Of a DNA stretch of 64,000 nt, positions 1 to 13,800 are shown one piece after another. The notes beneath the pieces were generated by a model, which worked only from the letters and a program-made list of their open reading frames with translations, searched no databases and was not told the DNA's origin. The position numbers and the translations under genes are program-made. Every line of letters starts with the position of its first letter. The first letter of the stretch is position 1. This DNA is from Symbiodinium natans (taxonomy: Eukaryota > Sar > Dinophyceae > Suessiales > Symbiodiniaceae), in the NCBI GenBank assembly GCA_905221605.1, contig CAJNDS010002330.1, positions 418,576 through 482,575 on the forward strand. Reading direction: 5' to 3'.

Positions 1-514
1 CCCCTACTCTGTTTGTTGAGGTATGTTTGTTTACCCCCCCCCTCTTCCCCCCCTGATTTCAAGCACAGAATTTGTCTGGAGGTGGGGGAGGGGTTTGCAA
101 CCACTGACCCCTTCTTTGAGCAGCCCATGAGCCAAAGAAGGGCTTAGGGTTTAGGGATTGGTTACTTTGGGACCTCGTCAGTCAGAGCGTTCAGGACATG
201 AGTTTGAGAGTTTCCGGGCTTCCTTATTGGCTTTATGGTTCTCGGGCTTAGGGCTTAGGGCTCTCATCTCCTTCGATGATTCAACAGCACCGGTCTCAGG
301 CTTCAGGGCTGTTTCGGGGTTCATGGTTCTTTCTTCGAGTGGGATTGAGTAGCAAGAATGAAAAATTGACACCGCTCAATGCATGATAATGAACAAGAAT
401 CATAATGATTATTTGAAGCACTATCGTAAATACAAATCGTCTGGTCTTATCATATTCAGAATAGCAATAACAATAACATGAGTGACTACGTTTCAACAAC
501 AAAGGCAGACTCGC
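1..514. other. upstream region without recognised gene
   Basis: Mixed sequence ahead of the first recognised exon. It holds short degenerate TTTAGGG-like stretches (about 139-160, 240-270) and an AT-richer part (about 355-490). I see no exon with convincing splice context. It may hold the promoter and the trans-splice acceptor of the coiled-coil gene, but no motif marks either. Confidence 0.3.
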
Positions 515-544
515 ATGGACCCTGACTTGTCAGAGGTGCGCGCC

Positions 545-2868
545 ATGCTGGCTGCCCTGGCAGCCGTCCCCCTGGCATTGGCGAGGCTGGCAAGCGCTTT
601 CAAACCATAAAGCCTAAACCCGAAACCCGAAACTCAAAACCCTCAAACCGAGGGAAGGCTCTGAAGCCTGGTCCTCGGCTCAAGCACGATAAGCCATGAA
701 CCGCCATTCGGGTGGCTGGCACATGCAAGTTCCTTTTTGTAGGCTTAGGGTTTCGGGTTGCACTTGTGCATGTACCGAAGTACAAATGAACAGCTGGTTC
801 ATCCTGATGATGATGGTAGTTACAAAATGCAGTAACGTGGCGATGAAAGGTGCTGTTGTTTTGCATCAGAGCTGCATTTCGGCTGCCCATGACAAGAGGT
901 TGTGCGGTTTGGCGTTTAGGGGTCTAGGGCTACGCTTGGGGAGCCTCAGACCAGTTGCCCACATCCTGCTCCTGTAGCCGAAGCTCTCAACACCAAACCC
1001 CTCAGCCCTTGAAACCCCACACCCCAAACCCTAAGCCCTCAAACCCTTAAACCCTAAACCCACGAGTCTGAATGGGAGTTCGGGGCCTTGTGTCCGTTTT
1101 GACTCTGGCGTCCCAAGCTGGCCTGCGGGCTTCAGGGCTTGGGACCTGGGGTTTGGGGTGTAGGGTTTAGGGTTTCGGGTCTATAGGGGGTCCAGGGGTC
1201 TACTAAACCCTAAACCCTAAACCCTAAACCCTAAACCCTAAACCCCAAACCCCAAACCCCAAACCCCAAACCCCAAACCCTAAACCCTAAACCCTAAACC
1301 TAAACCTCTAGGGTTTGGGGTTTAGGGCTTGGAGCTTGATTTCGGGGTTTTGTGGGGGCTTGTCGCCAGGAGCCAGGCAGCCGAGCCTGTCAGCCAAGTC
1401 GTCGATCTGCTGAAGGACATCTAGACGGTCACCTTATTGTGGGGGTCCCTTATTATTAGGGAATCCTACTATTTGAAATCAAAAACGGTCACCTTATTGG
1501 GGTCCTTTATTATACGGGAATCCTACTATTTGGGGGTCAAAATTGGGGGGGGGTCTTATTTTCGTAAACCCCCATGAATGCAGGAGCCTAGAGGATTCTA
1601 TGGTTTCGGGCTTAGGGGTACCATAGCCCAAAGAAGCCGCAAGCACATCCCCGCGACTCGCAAAGCCGTGCCCTCAGGTAAACCCCAAAGTAGGCCTAAA
1701 CCTTATAGATCGTAAACCCAGAAGCCCCAAAGCCCGGTATCTCGCTTTTGCAAAGCGTACCTGCGCAAATAGGAAGCCAAAAGGGGTCACCAAATAGAAA
1801 CGAAAGGTCCATACTACGTAGGGCTTTAAGGGTTTCAGGTTCAGGTTGAACCCCAAAAAAAGGGTTTAGGGTTTAGGGTTTAGGGTTCGAGAACCTGCGG
1901 TGCAGGAGATGCAGACGACCCTGGAGAAGGAGCAGAAGGCCGATGAGGACATGTACGCCGAGCTGCGCAGCTGGTGCAAGGACAGGGTTTAGGGTTTAGG
2001 GTTTAGGGTTTAGGGTTTAGGGTTTAGGGTTTAGGGTTTAGGGTTTAGGGTTTAGGGGGACTTCCATGAGAAGTCCCCAGCCCCGCTTAGACTCCCTTTG
2101 ACGGGATTACAAGGAGAACAACGACGTGAAGACCGTGGAGGTCTCTGACGGCCAGGCGGCAAGCCCTCTGTACCTATCTCTTAATTCCTGAGCCCTACTT
2201 GGAGGTTCATGGGTGTTTAGGGTTTAGGGTTAAGGGTTTAGGGTTTAGGGTTTAGGGGGTACTTATATCCCAAAGTATAACTGTCTACAAGAACCCTATA
2301 GTTCCAGTTGTAAGTACCGTCCAAACTGGGGTTAGAAGTACCCTTGTTTCTCCAAGTAGACCCGTAACCCTGAACGCCCAGATCCGAGTCCAAAACCCTA
2401 GAAACCCCAATCTTCTCTAAACCTGAAACCCTAAAGTAATGAACCCCGAAGCAAACCCAAAAACCCGACACCCAAAACATCCGTAACCCCGAAAACTCCC
2501 AAACCACAGAACTGATGAAACCGAAATCCTAAATTGGAAGAAGCTCTAGCTCCTAGCCGCCCCTAGACTCTAGACCACAAAGATGCAGCAACCCTGAACC
2601 TTCAACCCCAAACCCTACACCCTCACAACCCCTAAGCTAAACCATCCCAAACCCCAATTCATGCCACACCCAGAGCCCTAAAAACCCTTTAAACCCCAAA
2701 AGCCCAAACCCGAAAACCCATGGCCGTAAACCCTAAACCCTAAACCCTAAACCTTAAACCCTAAACCCTAAACCCTAAACCCTTAACCCTTAAACCCTAA
2801 ACCCTAAACCCCACAGCGCAGGCCCGCATCCAGGAGCTCACAAGCCTCGCGGCTGAGGCCAACGCCTC
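545..2868 (+). CDS. coiled-coil gene, exons 1-5
   Basis: Exons: 545-589 (signal-peptide-like), 1377-1415 (AAEPVSQVVDLLK), 1906-1980 (EMQTTLEKEQ to RSWCK), 2114-2155 (ENNDVKTVEVSDGQ), 2822-2868 (ARIQELTSLAAEANAS). The joins are in frame. Donors are GC, GA, GA and GC, each followed by an exon starting with the same dinucleotide. At the 1980/2114 join, WCK meets ENNDVKT, a string I know from the family. Translation could instead start at the in-frame ATG at 515, which would place nine or ten polar residues before the hydrophobic segment. The 3' border of exon 5 is the least certain. Confidence 0.75.
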
Positions 2869-3776
2869 GTCTGAGCCGCTCGGCCTCAGTCTCCTTCGGA
2901 TTCAGGACTCACCCTAAACCCTAAACCCTAAACCCTAAACCCTAAACCCCTAGAAGACTTGTACTGTCGCTAATTTGGCGGCTTGGTAGGGAGTTGTTTC
3001 GGGCCAGTTCCTCAGCTGAAGGTATGTGCCGCTGTGAGAGAGGTTCGGATTCTGGCCTTTGGGGTTTATACGCGCAGACCTAAGTCCCAAACCCTAAAAC
3101 CTATAAGAACCACAATCTGCCCACCCGGGCCCACCCTCTTTTCAATCAGCGTTCAGGGTCTGTCAGGGCTTGGCCCCAACTCTGCAAATGCGGAGCCGGC
3201 CTGGGGCTCCCTTAACCTCTGACCATGGGGCTTGACTTGGCAACGACCATGCATGCAGCTTAAGGAGCCTGGCAGCTGAGATGACGGTCCTGGGTAAGGA
3301 GGCGGGCGGCCTGACACCCCCAACCTGTAGACCCCAGTCGCCAAGCCAACCGAAAATAGAAACACACAGTCTATGACAGCATAAACCTCACCATCCTCAT
3401 CATATGGGAGGAGGAGAATCTGTCATGGCCGTACTTGCAAGCATCAGCGAAATTGTTCCCTGCTTGCAGCAACAATTTCCTTATGAAGTCCTCATGCGGA
3501 TAGATGCACCGCCAAGATCTTCCCGAGTCAAGCTTGATACTAAAGGAGAACGTCCTAAGCTTTAAAAGTGAGGTACGTAACGGAACCCTATGCCTTATAA
3601 ACCCTACACCTAAATTTAAATCCCAAACCCTACCAAGCAGGCACTTTCATCAGATTTTGGCCGTGCAGGTGCAGGAGGCCACTGCCGCGCTGGACTCCGC
3701 CCGCGTCCTCCACGGAAACAAGGCCAAAGTGGGTCTCATGGTGTAAGCCTTATAGGGGGGAGAGTTCGTGCATAGA

Positions 3777-3809
<33 letters not shown>

Positions 3810-6696
3810 CTTTTCCCTCTCTCTTTGCAGAAACGGCCTTCAAAAGGGGCCCCAATAAATGCAGCCTGCCCCCCAAGACCCGAAGAAGCCCGGAAAACCC
3901 AACAACCCCTCCCCTCCCAAAATAAAAAACATGACACCAAAAGTCCCTCAAAGTTGAAGTTTGAAGGTCGAGACCTTCAATGACAATGAGAAGTCCCTCT
4001 ACAAGGACATCGAGGCTGCGGTTTTCCTCCTTGGGGGGGGTGTCTAGGGGTTTGGAGTGCAAGGTTCAGGGTTTAGGGTTTAGGGTTCAGGGTTTAGGGT
4101 TTAGGGTTCAGGGTTCAGGGTTTAAAGGGTTCGGGGGAGAGTCCGGGCTCTGAGGCTTGAGGGCCCAGGAGTCCGGGGTTTAAGGTTTTAGGGCTTAGGC
4201 CTCGAGGCACTCGAAAACCCCTATAAACCACCACCCTACACCCTAAACCCTAACCGTAAACCCTTTAAGAACTTGTAGAACTTAGCTTTGCCCCCCTGAA
4301 CCCCTTACAAGAAAAGCCCTAGACCCCAAAGCCCTTTTTTCCCCCCCACAAATCCCTAAGGCCCTCACAGCCCGGAACCCCAAAACCTAAACCCCAAAAC
4401 CTGAACCCTAAACCCTAAACCCTAAACCCTAAACCCTAAACCCTAAACCCTAAACCCTAAACCCTAAACCCTAAACCCTAAACCCTAAACCCTAAACCCT
4501 AAACCCTAAACCCTAAACCCTAAACCCTACTTAAGGGCCCATACTTGGAAGCCCTTAAATCCTGAAACCTTGGGAGGCCGTCCAGGCGGCCTCCACCGCC
4601 ATCAGCGGCGGCGAGCCGGCGCTGATGCAGCTGCCGGAGGGGCGCCTGAAGGACTCCGTTTGGTAATTTTGGTCGGAATGACTACGAACAATATTCCCTT
4701 GTGGTCCCTTTATAAATTATGCCATAAAATTACCGCCAAAACCCTATTCGCATTGTTCAGGCCCCCTTTTCTAAGCCCCCTCTAGCGTTCAGAGGGTTTG
4801 GGGCTTGGGGCCCGGGCTTGGGTCTTGAAGGTTTTCTGGTTTTGGGGCCTTTGCCGAAATCTGAAGGACTCAAGGATCCCCCCGAAATCTCACCGGGGCC
4901 TCAGGTGGCGCCCAGAAGCAGTACAAGGGAACATGGCATGGCTTAACCCGGGCGCAGGGTTGTGGAGCTGAGGGTTTTCATTTCGGGCCCCAAATGCCCT
5001 ACATCCTAGACCCCCCAAAAGCAGCGTAAAGCCCCAAATCCTAGCCTAAACCCTAAACTCCAAACACCCCAAGCCCATTAAAACCAGAAGAGCGTCTCCC
5101 CCCCTCCCCCCCGCGCCCCCGCACAACAAAAACACAAAAAACCGTGTTGTCTCAGCTTTTGCGGCCTGGAGGAAATGAGCGCTCGGCTTCAGGATGCTGT
5201 GAGCAGGCAAAGGTTCTCAGGTGTTGGGGTTTAGGGTTTGGGGCTTGGGGTTTAGGGTTTAGAGCTTGGGTTTTAGGGTCGTTTGGGGTTTGGGTTTGAG
5301 TTTGGGGTTTAGGGTCCGTCCCTGATCTTGCGAGTCCTTTTTGAAGAGATTCAGTGGGTGTTTGGGGATGCTAGTGAGGGTGCTGGGGACGTTCGGGGTT
5401 TAGGGTTTAGGGCTAGGGTTTAGGGCTAGGGTGCTTAAGGGTGCTTATTTGGGCTTCAGGCTCTTTAAGGTTCTGGCTCTTCACCTGTTTTTAGGGCGTT
5501 GAAGCTTTTTTCGCGTTTGAACGGCCCCAAAGGTTGAAGTTTAGAGAGGGGCTGAGGAGGCTTATGGGGGCCCTTCGAAGCACAGACATCGTCCGCTGTC
5601 CAGACTTTTGCCTTCAATAGGCAGCGTTCCGGTGCCGTTGTGCCAGGAGTTACAGGGTTTAGGGTTGGGGATTTTCCTCTTATGCTAACAGCTCCTTAAC
5701 AGGGATTGTAGTACCCCTTTGCTATAATCCCTAGCAAGGAGCTGCTAGTCTGAGGGGGAATGGAGCCTAGGACTAAGGTCTACCAGCCCTAAGCCCTCGG
5801 TCAAGAACCATGAAGTCTGGCGAAGTTACCCCTGAAAGCCCCAAACCCTGAATCCTAAACCCTAAGCACCAGAACCTCACGTCCCAACTCCACACAGCCC
5901 TAAACCCTATATCGTGGTAGCCCAGTAGTACCCTTCACTACCCTGTTTGTTGGTTCGGTTCCGCTTATACTAAAAGAAACCCTAAACAGCAGCCAGCCTG
6001 GAAGTTCCACCTCCTTTCAGGCGCGCAGAGCGCTTGGACAACACGCTCTCCGTCCGCGACCACGAGCGGCTCGAGGTCGGAGAACGTAGGGTCTAGGGTC
6101 TTAGGGGTTTGAGGGGCTAGGGGGTTTAGGCTTTCGGGCTTATGCTTGGGGTTTTGAGGGCTTCGGTTTGGGGCCTGGAGCAAGGGGTTTAGGGTGTAAG
6201 TGTGATGTTTGGGGTTGATTTTGTTTTTTTTTTGTTGTGTGTGTGTGAACCCTGATTCTAAGCTAAGGGGCTTGGAGCTGAGAGCTTGTGCATGAGTCGA
6301 ATTTTTTTCCCGCAGGGGGGCCAGGCCTTCAGTTGCAAACCTGGTCCAACGAAGCTGTGCAACTGAAGGGGAAGCCTTGAGAGACGTCTCGAGGTGTACC
6401 TGCTTGTGACCGTCACAAAAAAACCCTTAACGCTGTTGTTTCCTTTTGGTCACTCGATGATCTGAAGCTTCAGCACTTCCTGGATGAGTTTCAGCACTTC
6501 TCGGATGAGATCCAGCAACCGTGTACCATTGTACAACAATCTCTGGCTGACTTCCCTCTCTCCGTGTGTGGGCTTCGTCGCCCAGGGGCAATTCACCCGT
6601 TTGGGCATTGCCTGATTCCTGGATGGGGATCACCCAAGTAAACAGAGAGGCTTCAGTGCCAGATGAGCCTTGGTAGGCACCCAGTGCTATGAGCGG

Positions 6697-6751
<55 letters not shown>

Positions 6752-9700
6752 AGGTACAAGCCACGCCGGCTGAAGCTCAAAGTCGCCAATAAGGGCGGAG
6801 CCGGAAATTGTTGAAGGGCGTCGTAAGCCCAGTCGTGAGACATAGACGAGGTGGTTTAACTCTCTATTCGTGGGTCTCGACCCGAGTCGTATTTCCGGTG
6901 GTTGCCCCTCAGTTGCAAATAGACCGTTCTTTTTCTTTAAAAGTAGAGGTGCTCTGGGTCGCGGGGGCCTCCTGGGATGCTCCTGGGCCCTTCGTGGCAG
7001 CTGGGGGTCCTCCACGACGACGACGATGATGGGAGGTGCCTTGGGTCAAGGCGGTGGCAGCTGGGATCTCCCGGACGCTCCTGGGCCTTTCATGGCAGCT
7101 GGAGGATGATGACGACGACACTAAGGATTTCTAAGGTCGGTGCTGGAGGAGGAGGGCCTATGGCGGTGACGGGCCTATGGCGGAGGACTCACCGGTGACA
7201 AAGGTACAAGACCAGGGCTTTCCCTCTTCGGAGGGTGTGCGGGCAACATATCTTATTTGGCCTTGGCATGCATTGTGTTTCCCCTCGCAGGAGGGGTGTG
7301 TGTGTGTGAACCCTGATTCTAAGCTAAGGGGCTTGGATGGTCCAACGAAGCTGTGCAACTGAAGGGGAAGCCTTGAGAGACGTCTCGAGGTGTACCTGCT
7401 TGTGACCGTCCCAAAAACACCCTTAACGCTGTTGTTTCCTTTTGGTCACTCGATGATCTGAAGTTTCAGCGCTTCCTGGATGAGTTTCAGCACTTCCCGG
7501 ATGAGATCCAGCAACCGTGTACCATTGTACAACAATCTCTGGCTGACTTCCCTCTCTCCGTGTGTGTTTAGGGTTTGGGGCTTGGGGTTTGTCATGCTCG
7601 TACCCCTAAACCCTAAACCCTAAACCTTAAACCCCAAACCCTGAACCCTGAACCCGGCCAGGCCTTCTTCAAGGATCCCTCCGGCTTCGTGAAAGGCCTG
7701 TCGATGACTGTGGGGTTCGAGTCCACGGCTCCACCAAGCCCTGAACCTAACCTCTTAAACCCTAAACCCTAAACCCGAATAAGCCCTAAGCCCTAAACTC
7801 CTAAACCCAAAACCCTAAAGCTCGAAAACAATAACCCAATGCCTTAAAAAATGCGTGCCTAAAACCATCTAAAACCCTGATAGGCCCGAAAGCTCTAAAG
7901 TCGTTTGGGCTTAGGGCTTTGGGGTTTTGACGGTTCGGTGGGGGGGCGCTCTCGAGGCCTTCTGGGGCTGCTCAGGGGTTTTGAGGAGTTCTACAGGGCT
8001 TGGTAAGGGGTTTAGTTTACGGGGTGTTACAGGGTGTTTCTTTAAGGGGTTCTCGGGGTTGTTTCAAAGGGGTTTCAAGGGTTTTTTTCAGTGGTGTTAT
8101 TGTTTTGCAAGGGGAAACCCTAAACCCGAAACCCGAAACCCGAAACCCGAAACCCTAAACCCTAAACCCTAAACCCTAAACCCTAAACCCTAAACCCTAA
8201 ACCCTAAACCCTAAACCCTAAACCCTATTGGGTTTTAAGGGTCGCAGAGGCCTGAGCTTGATGCAGACGCCTATCGGCGGCGAGCTGGCAGGCGGCAAAG
8301 GGTGCTGGGGTTGAGGGATTCTAGGACTCCCGCCTTTTTGGGTTTAGGGTTAGGGTTTAGGGTTTAGGGTTTAGGGTTCAGGGACCCAGAGTAGGCCCTT
8401 ATTCCCCATTTTTTCTAGGGTTTTCTAGGGTTTTGGTTCCCTTGTAAAGCCCCTTTAACTTCCTGGGTTGCTCTTGGGTCTAGGTGTTGAGGCTTTGAGG
8501 TTTAGGGCTTCGGGTTTGGGGTGTAGCCAGGCCTTTCAGGGCCCTGTGGATCCATTGGAGTTCAGGGCTTGGGTTTAGTAATGTAGGGTACGAACCCCCC
8601 CCCCCCCCCAGTCTGCCTCAAGGGAGCTGAACAGAGACGATTCGGGTTTGGGGCTGAGCGGTTTTCTGGGTTTAGGGTTTTGGGGCTTAAGGTTGAGCCT
8701 CCGCCTGTGTTAGGTACACCCAGACCCTAAACCCTAAGTATGCTATAATGAGCATGTTGGGTTGAGCCCCACCCCCCAAACCCTAACTAGAACATACTAG
8801 AACCCTGAACCCTGAACCCTAACCATATTCGACCCGGAGTCAAAGATGGAGAGCTCGTACAAGAGAGCCGGACGCTGTTCAGAGCAACAGACCGTTGCAG
8901 CGGGAAGGAGTTGTTTCATTGGCCCCAAGGGTCAGGGCAAGGAGCTCAGCTCCTTGGGTTTAGGGTTTAGGGTTTAGGGTTTAGGCTTTAGGGTTTGGGG
9001 CTTAGGGCTTAGGGTTTTGTCCAACGTGTCCAAAAACTCTGCCCGTCGCAAAAAAAGTGGTCCTCTCGCCCACATGAGGTGGGGCGGGCAGAAGAGTCCT
9101 TAACCTGAGGAAGATGCCAGAAGTCGAGCACAGGCGTCCTAGACACAACCAAGCCCTGAATTTCTGCATACTTATGCCATAATCAGCCCCCCCAAAGCCC
9201 TATTCTAATTTTTACTAAAGCCCCCTACATTCGACACAACCCCTAGAGCCCCCTTGCGCCACGGCGCGGAGAGGCATGATGGAGGCCATGGAGGACGACT
9301 TCAAGGTTGACCTCAAGGCCTTGCAGGACCGGGTTTCCGGAAGCCGGGCTTTGGGGTTTGGGGTTTGGGGTTTGGGGTTTGGGGTTTAGGGTTTCGGGTT
9401 TAGGGTTTCGGGTGCAGGCTAGGGTTTCGGGGGGGAACTTCGCAGCTTAGCTTAGGCTTGACGGTTGAGGGCTCAGAGGCTCAGGGTTCAGGGTTCAGGG
9501 TTGGGTTCTGGGTTTAGGTTTGAAGTTCTAACATGGGGTTACAGGTTAGGGTTCAGGGTTGAGGGCTTCCTTGTCGTGAGAGAGGCTTAGTGATCAGTAT
9601 TTTGGGGAAAGCACCACAGATTCAGGGGGTATGAGACTCTTTAGCCTCTAACCTTGTGGGTTATTCTGCTTCCGAACAGGAGTTAAGTAGAGTGGCAGCT

Positions 9701-10769
9701 CGTGTTCAAGATGTCATGAACGACCACGGGACCAACAACTACGAAAAAGCCTGAAAACTCACCGAAATCCTGCCAGGACGAAATGGCCAAGGAGCTAAAG
9801 ACCTACGAAGAGCTCATGGCCTCTAAAAAGGAGGAGATCAAGGCGCATTCGGTCTTCGTCTAAGAGTAGGTGTTTGGAAGATGTGGGGGTGTCATGATAC
9901 AGGGGTACCCTTGAAAGGGGTTCCTTTGATAAGAGTATCGGCCGGAGTGATACGAGGGTAGTCGTACCTTTCTCACGCACGCCGAGAAGCCCGCCGCTTG
10001 AGCGGCTTGATGTTTAGAAGGTATGATTCGCAGGGCTGTATATGGGTAGCTCTAAAGAGGGTTGCAATTGTTTCCGGCACCCCTTTTTTTGAGCGTTGGG
10101 CGCCTTTAACAAACTCCAATACCCTAAGCCCTGATCTAGTAGGCGGCCGTAGGCAACTGGGCCTTTTGCACATTCGGAAGGGGCGGGTTAGGGTCAGGCG
10201 GTGCTGTTTCATTGGCGTCCGTACAGGTGCTGCGAGTTTTTAAACTTGGGGCGATGACGCGAAGACTCGGAGACGTGACTTCCTGCGAGTCGTGAAGACG
10301 TGAAGTTCCGCGCGAAGACGACGCGAAGACGCGAACCGTGTCAGCGTCGTCAACGGCGTCAGCGGCTTCAAGACCTTCAACGGCGTCAACGGTGTCACTG
10401 GAATCCATGGCGTCAACGACGTCTGCGGCTTTGCCGATTCGCGGCGTCAACGGCGTCAACGGCGTCAACGGCGCCACCGGAACTCACGTCATCAATGGTC
10501 TCATGGCGTCAGCGGCTTTACAGACTCACGGAGTCAACGGATTCAAATGCATCTACATGCGTCAACAAAAACTACGTACTCTCTTAGACATCCCTGCAAA
10601 GTTGTAAAGCTCCCAGAAACCCCAAGCCCATAACTTACAAGTTCCTCGACCTTTCGCCGAACCCTGCCTGAAACACAAAAAACCACCATAAACTCACCTC
10701 ACTACCCGCTGCCAACCCCTACAAGACTACTACTTGTTCAAGAACCCCCCCCCCCCCCCAACACACACA

Positions 10770-10828
<59 letters not shown>

Positions 10829-13800
10829 TTAAAACAGATTCTAGGATAATATAGGGATTAGGAAAAACTCGCTGCCCCTTTTTATTATACATTATCTGTT
10901 GTTGTTTTTTTTTTTTTTTGGGGGGGGGGGGGGTGTTCTTCAGCAAAGACTAGAAGAAGGGAGGTTCGAAACCTTCCGTAAATCTTACACCTGACATACT
11001 TGAAGGTGCATGGGTCGTTAGACGTAGGGTTACAAGTGCCCTAAATAAGGCCATAGCCAGTTTCTAAGTATAGCAACCCTACGTACTCATAACCCCTACC
11101 TATGAACCTCCAAATAGCCCTCAACCTTAAACCCTGAACCCCAAACCCTAAACCCTGAACCCTAAACCCTAAACCCCAAACCCTAAACCCTGAACCCTGC
11201 ACCAGGCCTCCGAGGCGACGAAGGAGTCGAAGCGCCAGCAGCGGGTGGAGAAGCGGCAGAGCATGATGGAGATGGGCCGTTCGGACCGCGCACTTCAGTT
11301 TTGGGGGTTGGGGTTTGGGGTTCGGGGTTTGGGGTCTGGGGTTTGGCGGTTAGGGGTTTGGGGTGTAGGGTTTGGGGTTAAGGTTCTGGGTCTGGGTCTT
11401 TGTTATACGGTATATTTGTGGCAGCTTGGGTGGGGCGACTTGATCGAGCCAAGAAGTCAGAGACCAAGTTTCGGCAATCGTTATGCCAGAACCGTCCCAA
11501 TTTCCATTGCCCCTAAGCCTCATTGCTTCTGCAGAGTTGGTGTTCAGGGTTTAGAGTTTACAGGGTTTTCCTGGCAGCCCAAAACTCCCCCTCCAGGGGT
11601 TTCTAGTTCCCTTGAGCACCATTCTTCTAGGTCCTGTCGGCGCGCATTATTGCCTCCATTGTCTGCCTCAGGGCTCCTGAGCCCTAAACCCTAAACCCTA
11701 AACCCTAAACCCTAAACCCTAAACCCTAAACCCCAAAAGAGAAATTGATTTGGGGGTGTGGAGCAGTTAGTGGGAGTCTTGGCAGCGGAAGCCAAGGCTT
11801 TGAGATCAAGTCAATCGAGAAGGCCGAGGGGCAAGTGAGGGTTGAGGGGTTTAGAGTTCAGAGTTTAGGGATTTTTTTTGTTGAGGGGGGGGGTCTAGGG
11901 TTTTAGGCTCAGGGCCGATGTGGGTTTCAATGGTCTTGGCTCTTGGGTTGAGGTCAGCCGATAAAACCTGGGGGGCCAGCTTTGTTAAGAGCAGCCTCCC
12001 CGGCCCTAAGCTCGACCACTTCATCCCCTTCATGCCCCGTGCCACTTCTGCAAACCCTAACGGTCCGGCTTTGAAAGCCACGGGCTAGATTTTTTGAGCT
12101 TATTTTCTGGGACGCTGTGGGGGTGGAGGAATTGGGAAGCGGTTCGGATGACAAAGAGGGTTTGCTCAACAGGGGTGTCCAGCCAAAAACCAGTGAACAA
12201 CTCCAAAGATGTGAGAACAGCGGCTTCTAGATGACTCTCAGACCCCTTCCATTGAAATGGGTTGCTTGGGGAGCGGCTTCCAGTCGAAAATCCATCAAAG
12301 CCATAGCCGATGCTTGTGATGCCCTCCCTGGCACGATGCCCAGCTGATGCTCATGATGCTCGCCGCTCCTGGCCCTGCCTGGCACGACGCCCAGCTGATG
12401 CTCAGGATGCTCGCCGCTCCTGGCCCTTCACCTGGGGGCACCTGCAGCTGATGCTCGTGATGCTCGCCGTTGCTGGGCCCTCCATGGCACGACGCCCAGC
12501 TGATGCTCAGGATGCTCGCCGCTCCTGGCCCTTCACATGGGGGCACCTGATGCTCGTGATGCTCGCCGTCCAGCTGATGCCCATGATGCTCGCCGCTCCT
12601 GGCCCTTCACATGGGGGCACCCGCAGCTGATGCTCGTGATGCTCGCCGCTCCTGGCCCTTCACGTGGGGGCACCCCCAGCTGGTGCTCGTGATGCTCGCC
12701 GTTGCTGGGCCCTCCCTGGCACGACGCCCAGCTGATGCCCATGATGCTCGCCGCTGCTGGCCCTTCCCATGGGAGCACCCCAGCTGATGCTCGTGATGCT
12801 CGCTGTTGCTGGGCCATCCCTGGCACGATGCCCAGCTGATGCTCATGATGCTCGCCGCTCCTGGCCCTTCACATGGGGGCACCTGCAGCTGATGCTCGTG
12901 ATGCTCGCTGTTGCTGGGCCCTCCCTGGCACAACGCCCAGCTGATGCTCATGATGCTCGCCGCTCCTGCAGCTGATGCTCGTGATGCTCGCCGTTGCTGG
13001 GCCCTCCCTGGCACGACGCCCAGCTGATGCCCGCCGCTCTTGGCCCTTCACATGGGGGCACCTGCAGCTGATGCTCGTGATGCTTGCCGTTGCTGGGCCC
13101 TCCCTGGCACGATGCCCAGCTGATGCTCATGATGCTCGCCGCTCTTGGCACCCGCAGCTGATGCTCGTGATGCTCGCCGTTGCTGGGCCCTCCCTGGCAC
13201 GACGCCCAGCTGATGCCCATGATGCTCGCCGCTGCTGGCCCTTCCCATGGGAGCACCCCCAGCTGATGCTCGTGATGCTCGCCGTTGCTGGGCCCTCCCT
13301 GGCACCATGCCCAGCTGATGCTCATGATGCTCGCCGCTCCTGGCCCTTCACATGGGGGCACCTGCAGCTGATGCTCGTGATGCTCGCCGTTGCTGGGCCG
13401 TCCCTGGCACGACGCCCAGCTGATGCTCATGATGCTCGCCGCTCTTGTCCCTTCACATGGGGGCACCTGCAGCTGATGCTCGTGATGCTCGCCGTTGCTG
13501 GGCCCTCCCTGGCACGACGCCCAGCTGATGCCCATGATGCTCGCCGCTCCTGGCCCTTCACATGGGGGCACCCGCAGCTGATGCTCGTGATGCTCGCCGT
13601 TGCTGGGCCCTCCCTGGCACGACGCCCAGCTGATGCCCATGATGCTCGCCGCTGCCCAGCTGATGCTCATGATGCTCGCCGTTGCTGGGCCCTCCCAAGC
13701 ACGACGCCCAGCTGATGCTCATGATGCTCGCCGCTCCTGGCCCTTCACATGGGGGCACCCGCAGCTGATGCTCGTGATGCTCGCCGTTGCTGGTCCCTTT

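Noticed and set aside
1201-1305. True chromosome end or telomere
   Set aside because: TTTAGGG/CCCTAAA arrays are short, occur in both orientations throughout, and genes continue on both sides.
3504-3746. 80-codon + frame with its own ATG as a separate gene
   Set aside because: It covers two coiled-coil exons (3546-3572 and 3669-3728) plus the intron between them; the ATG is chance.
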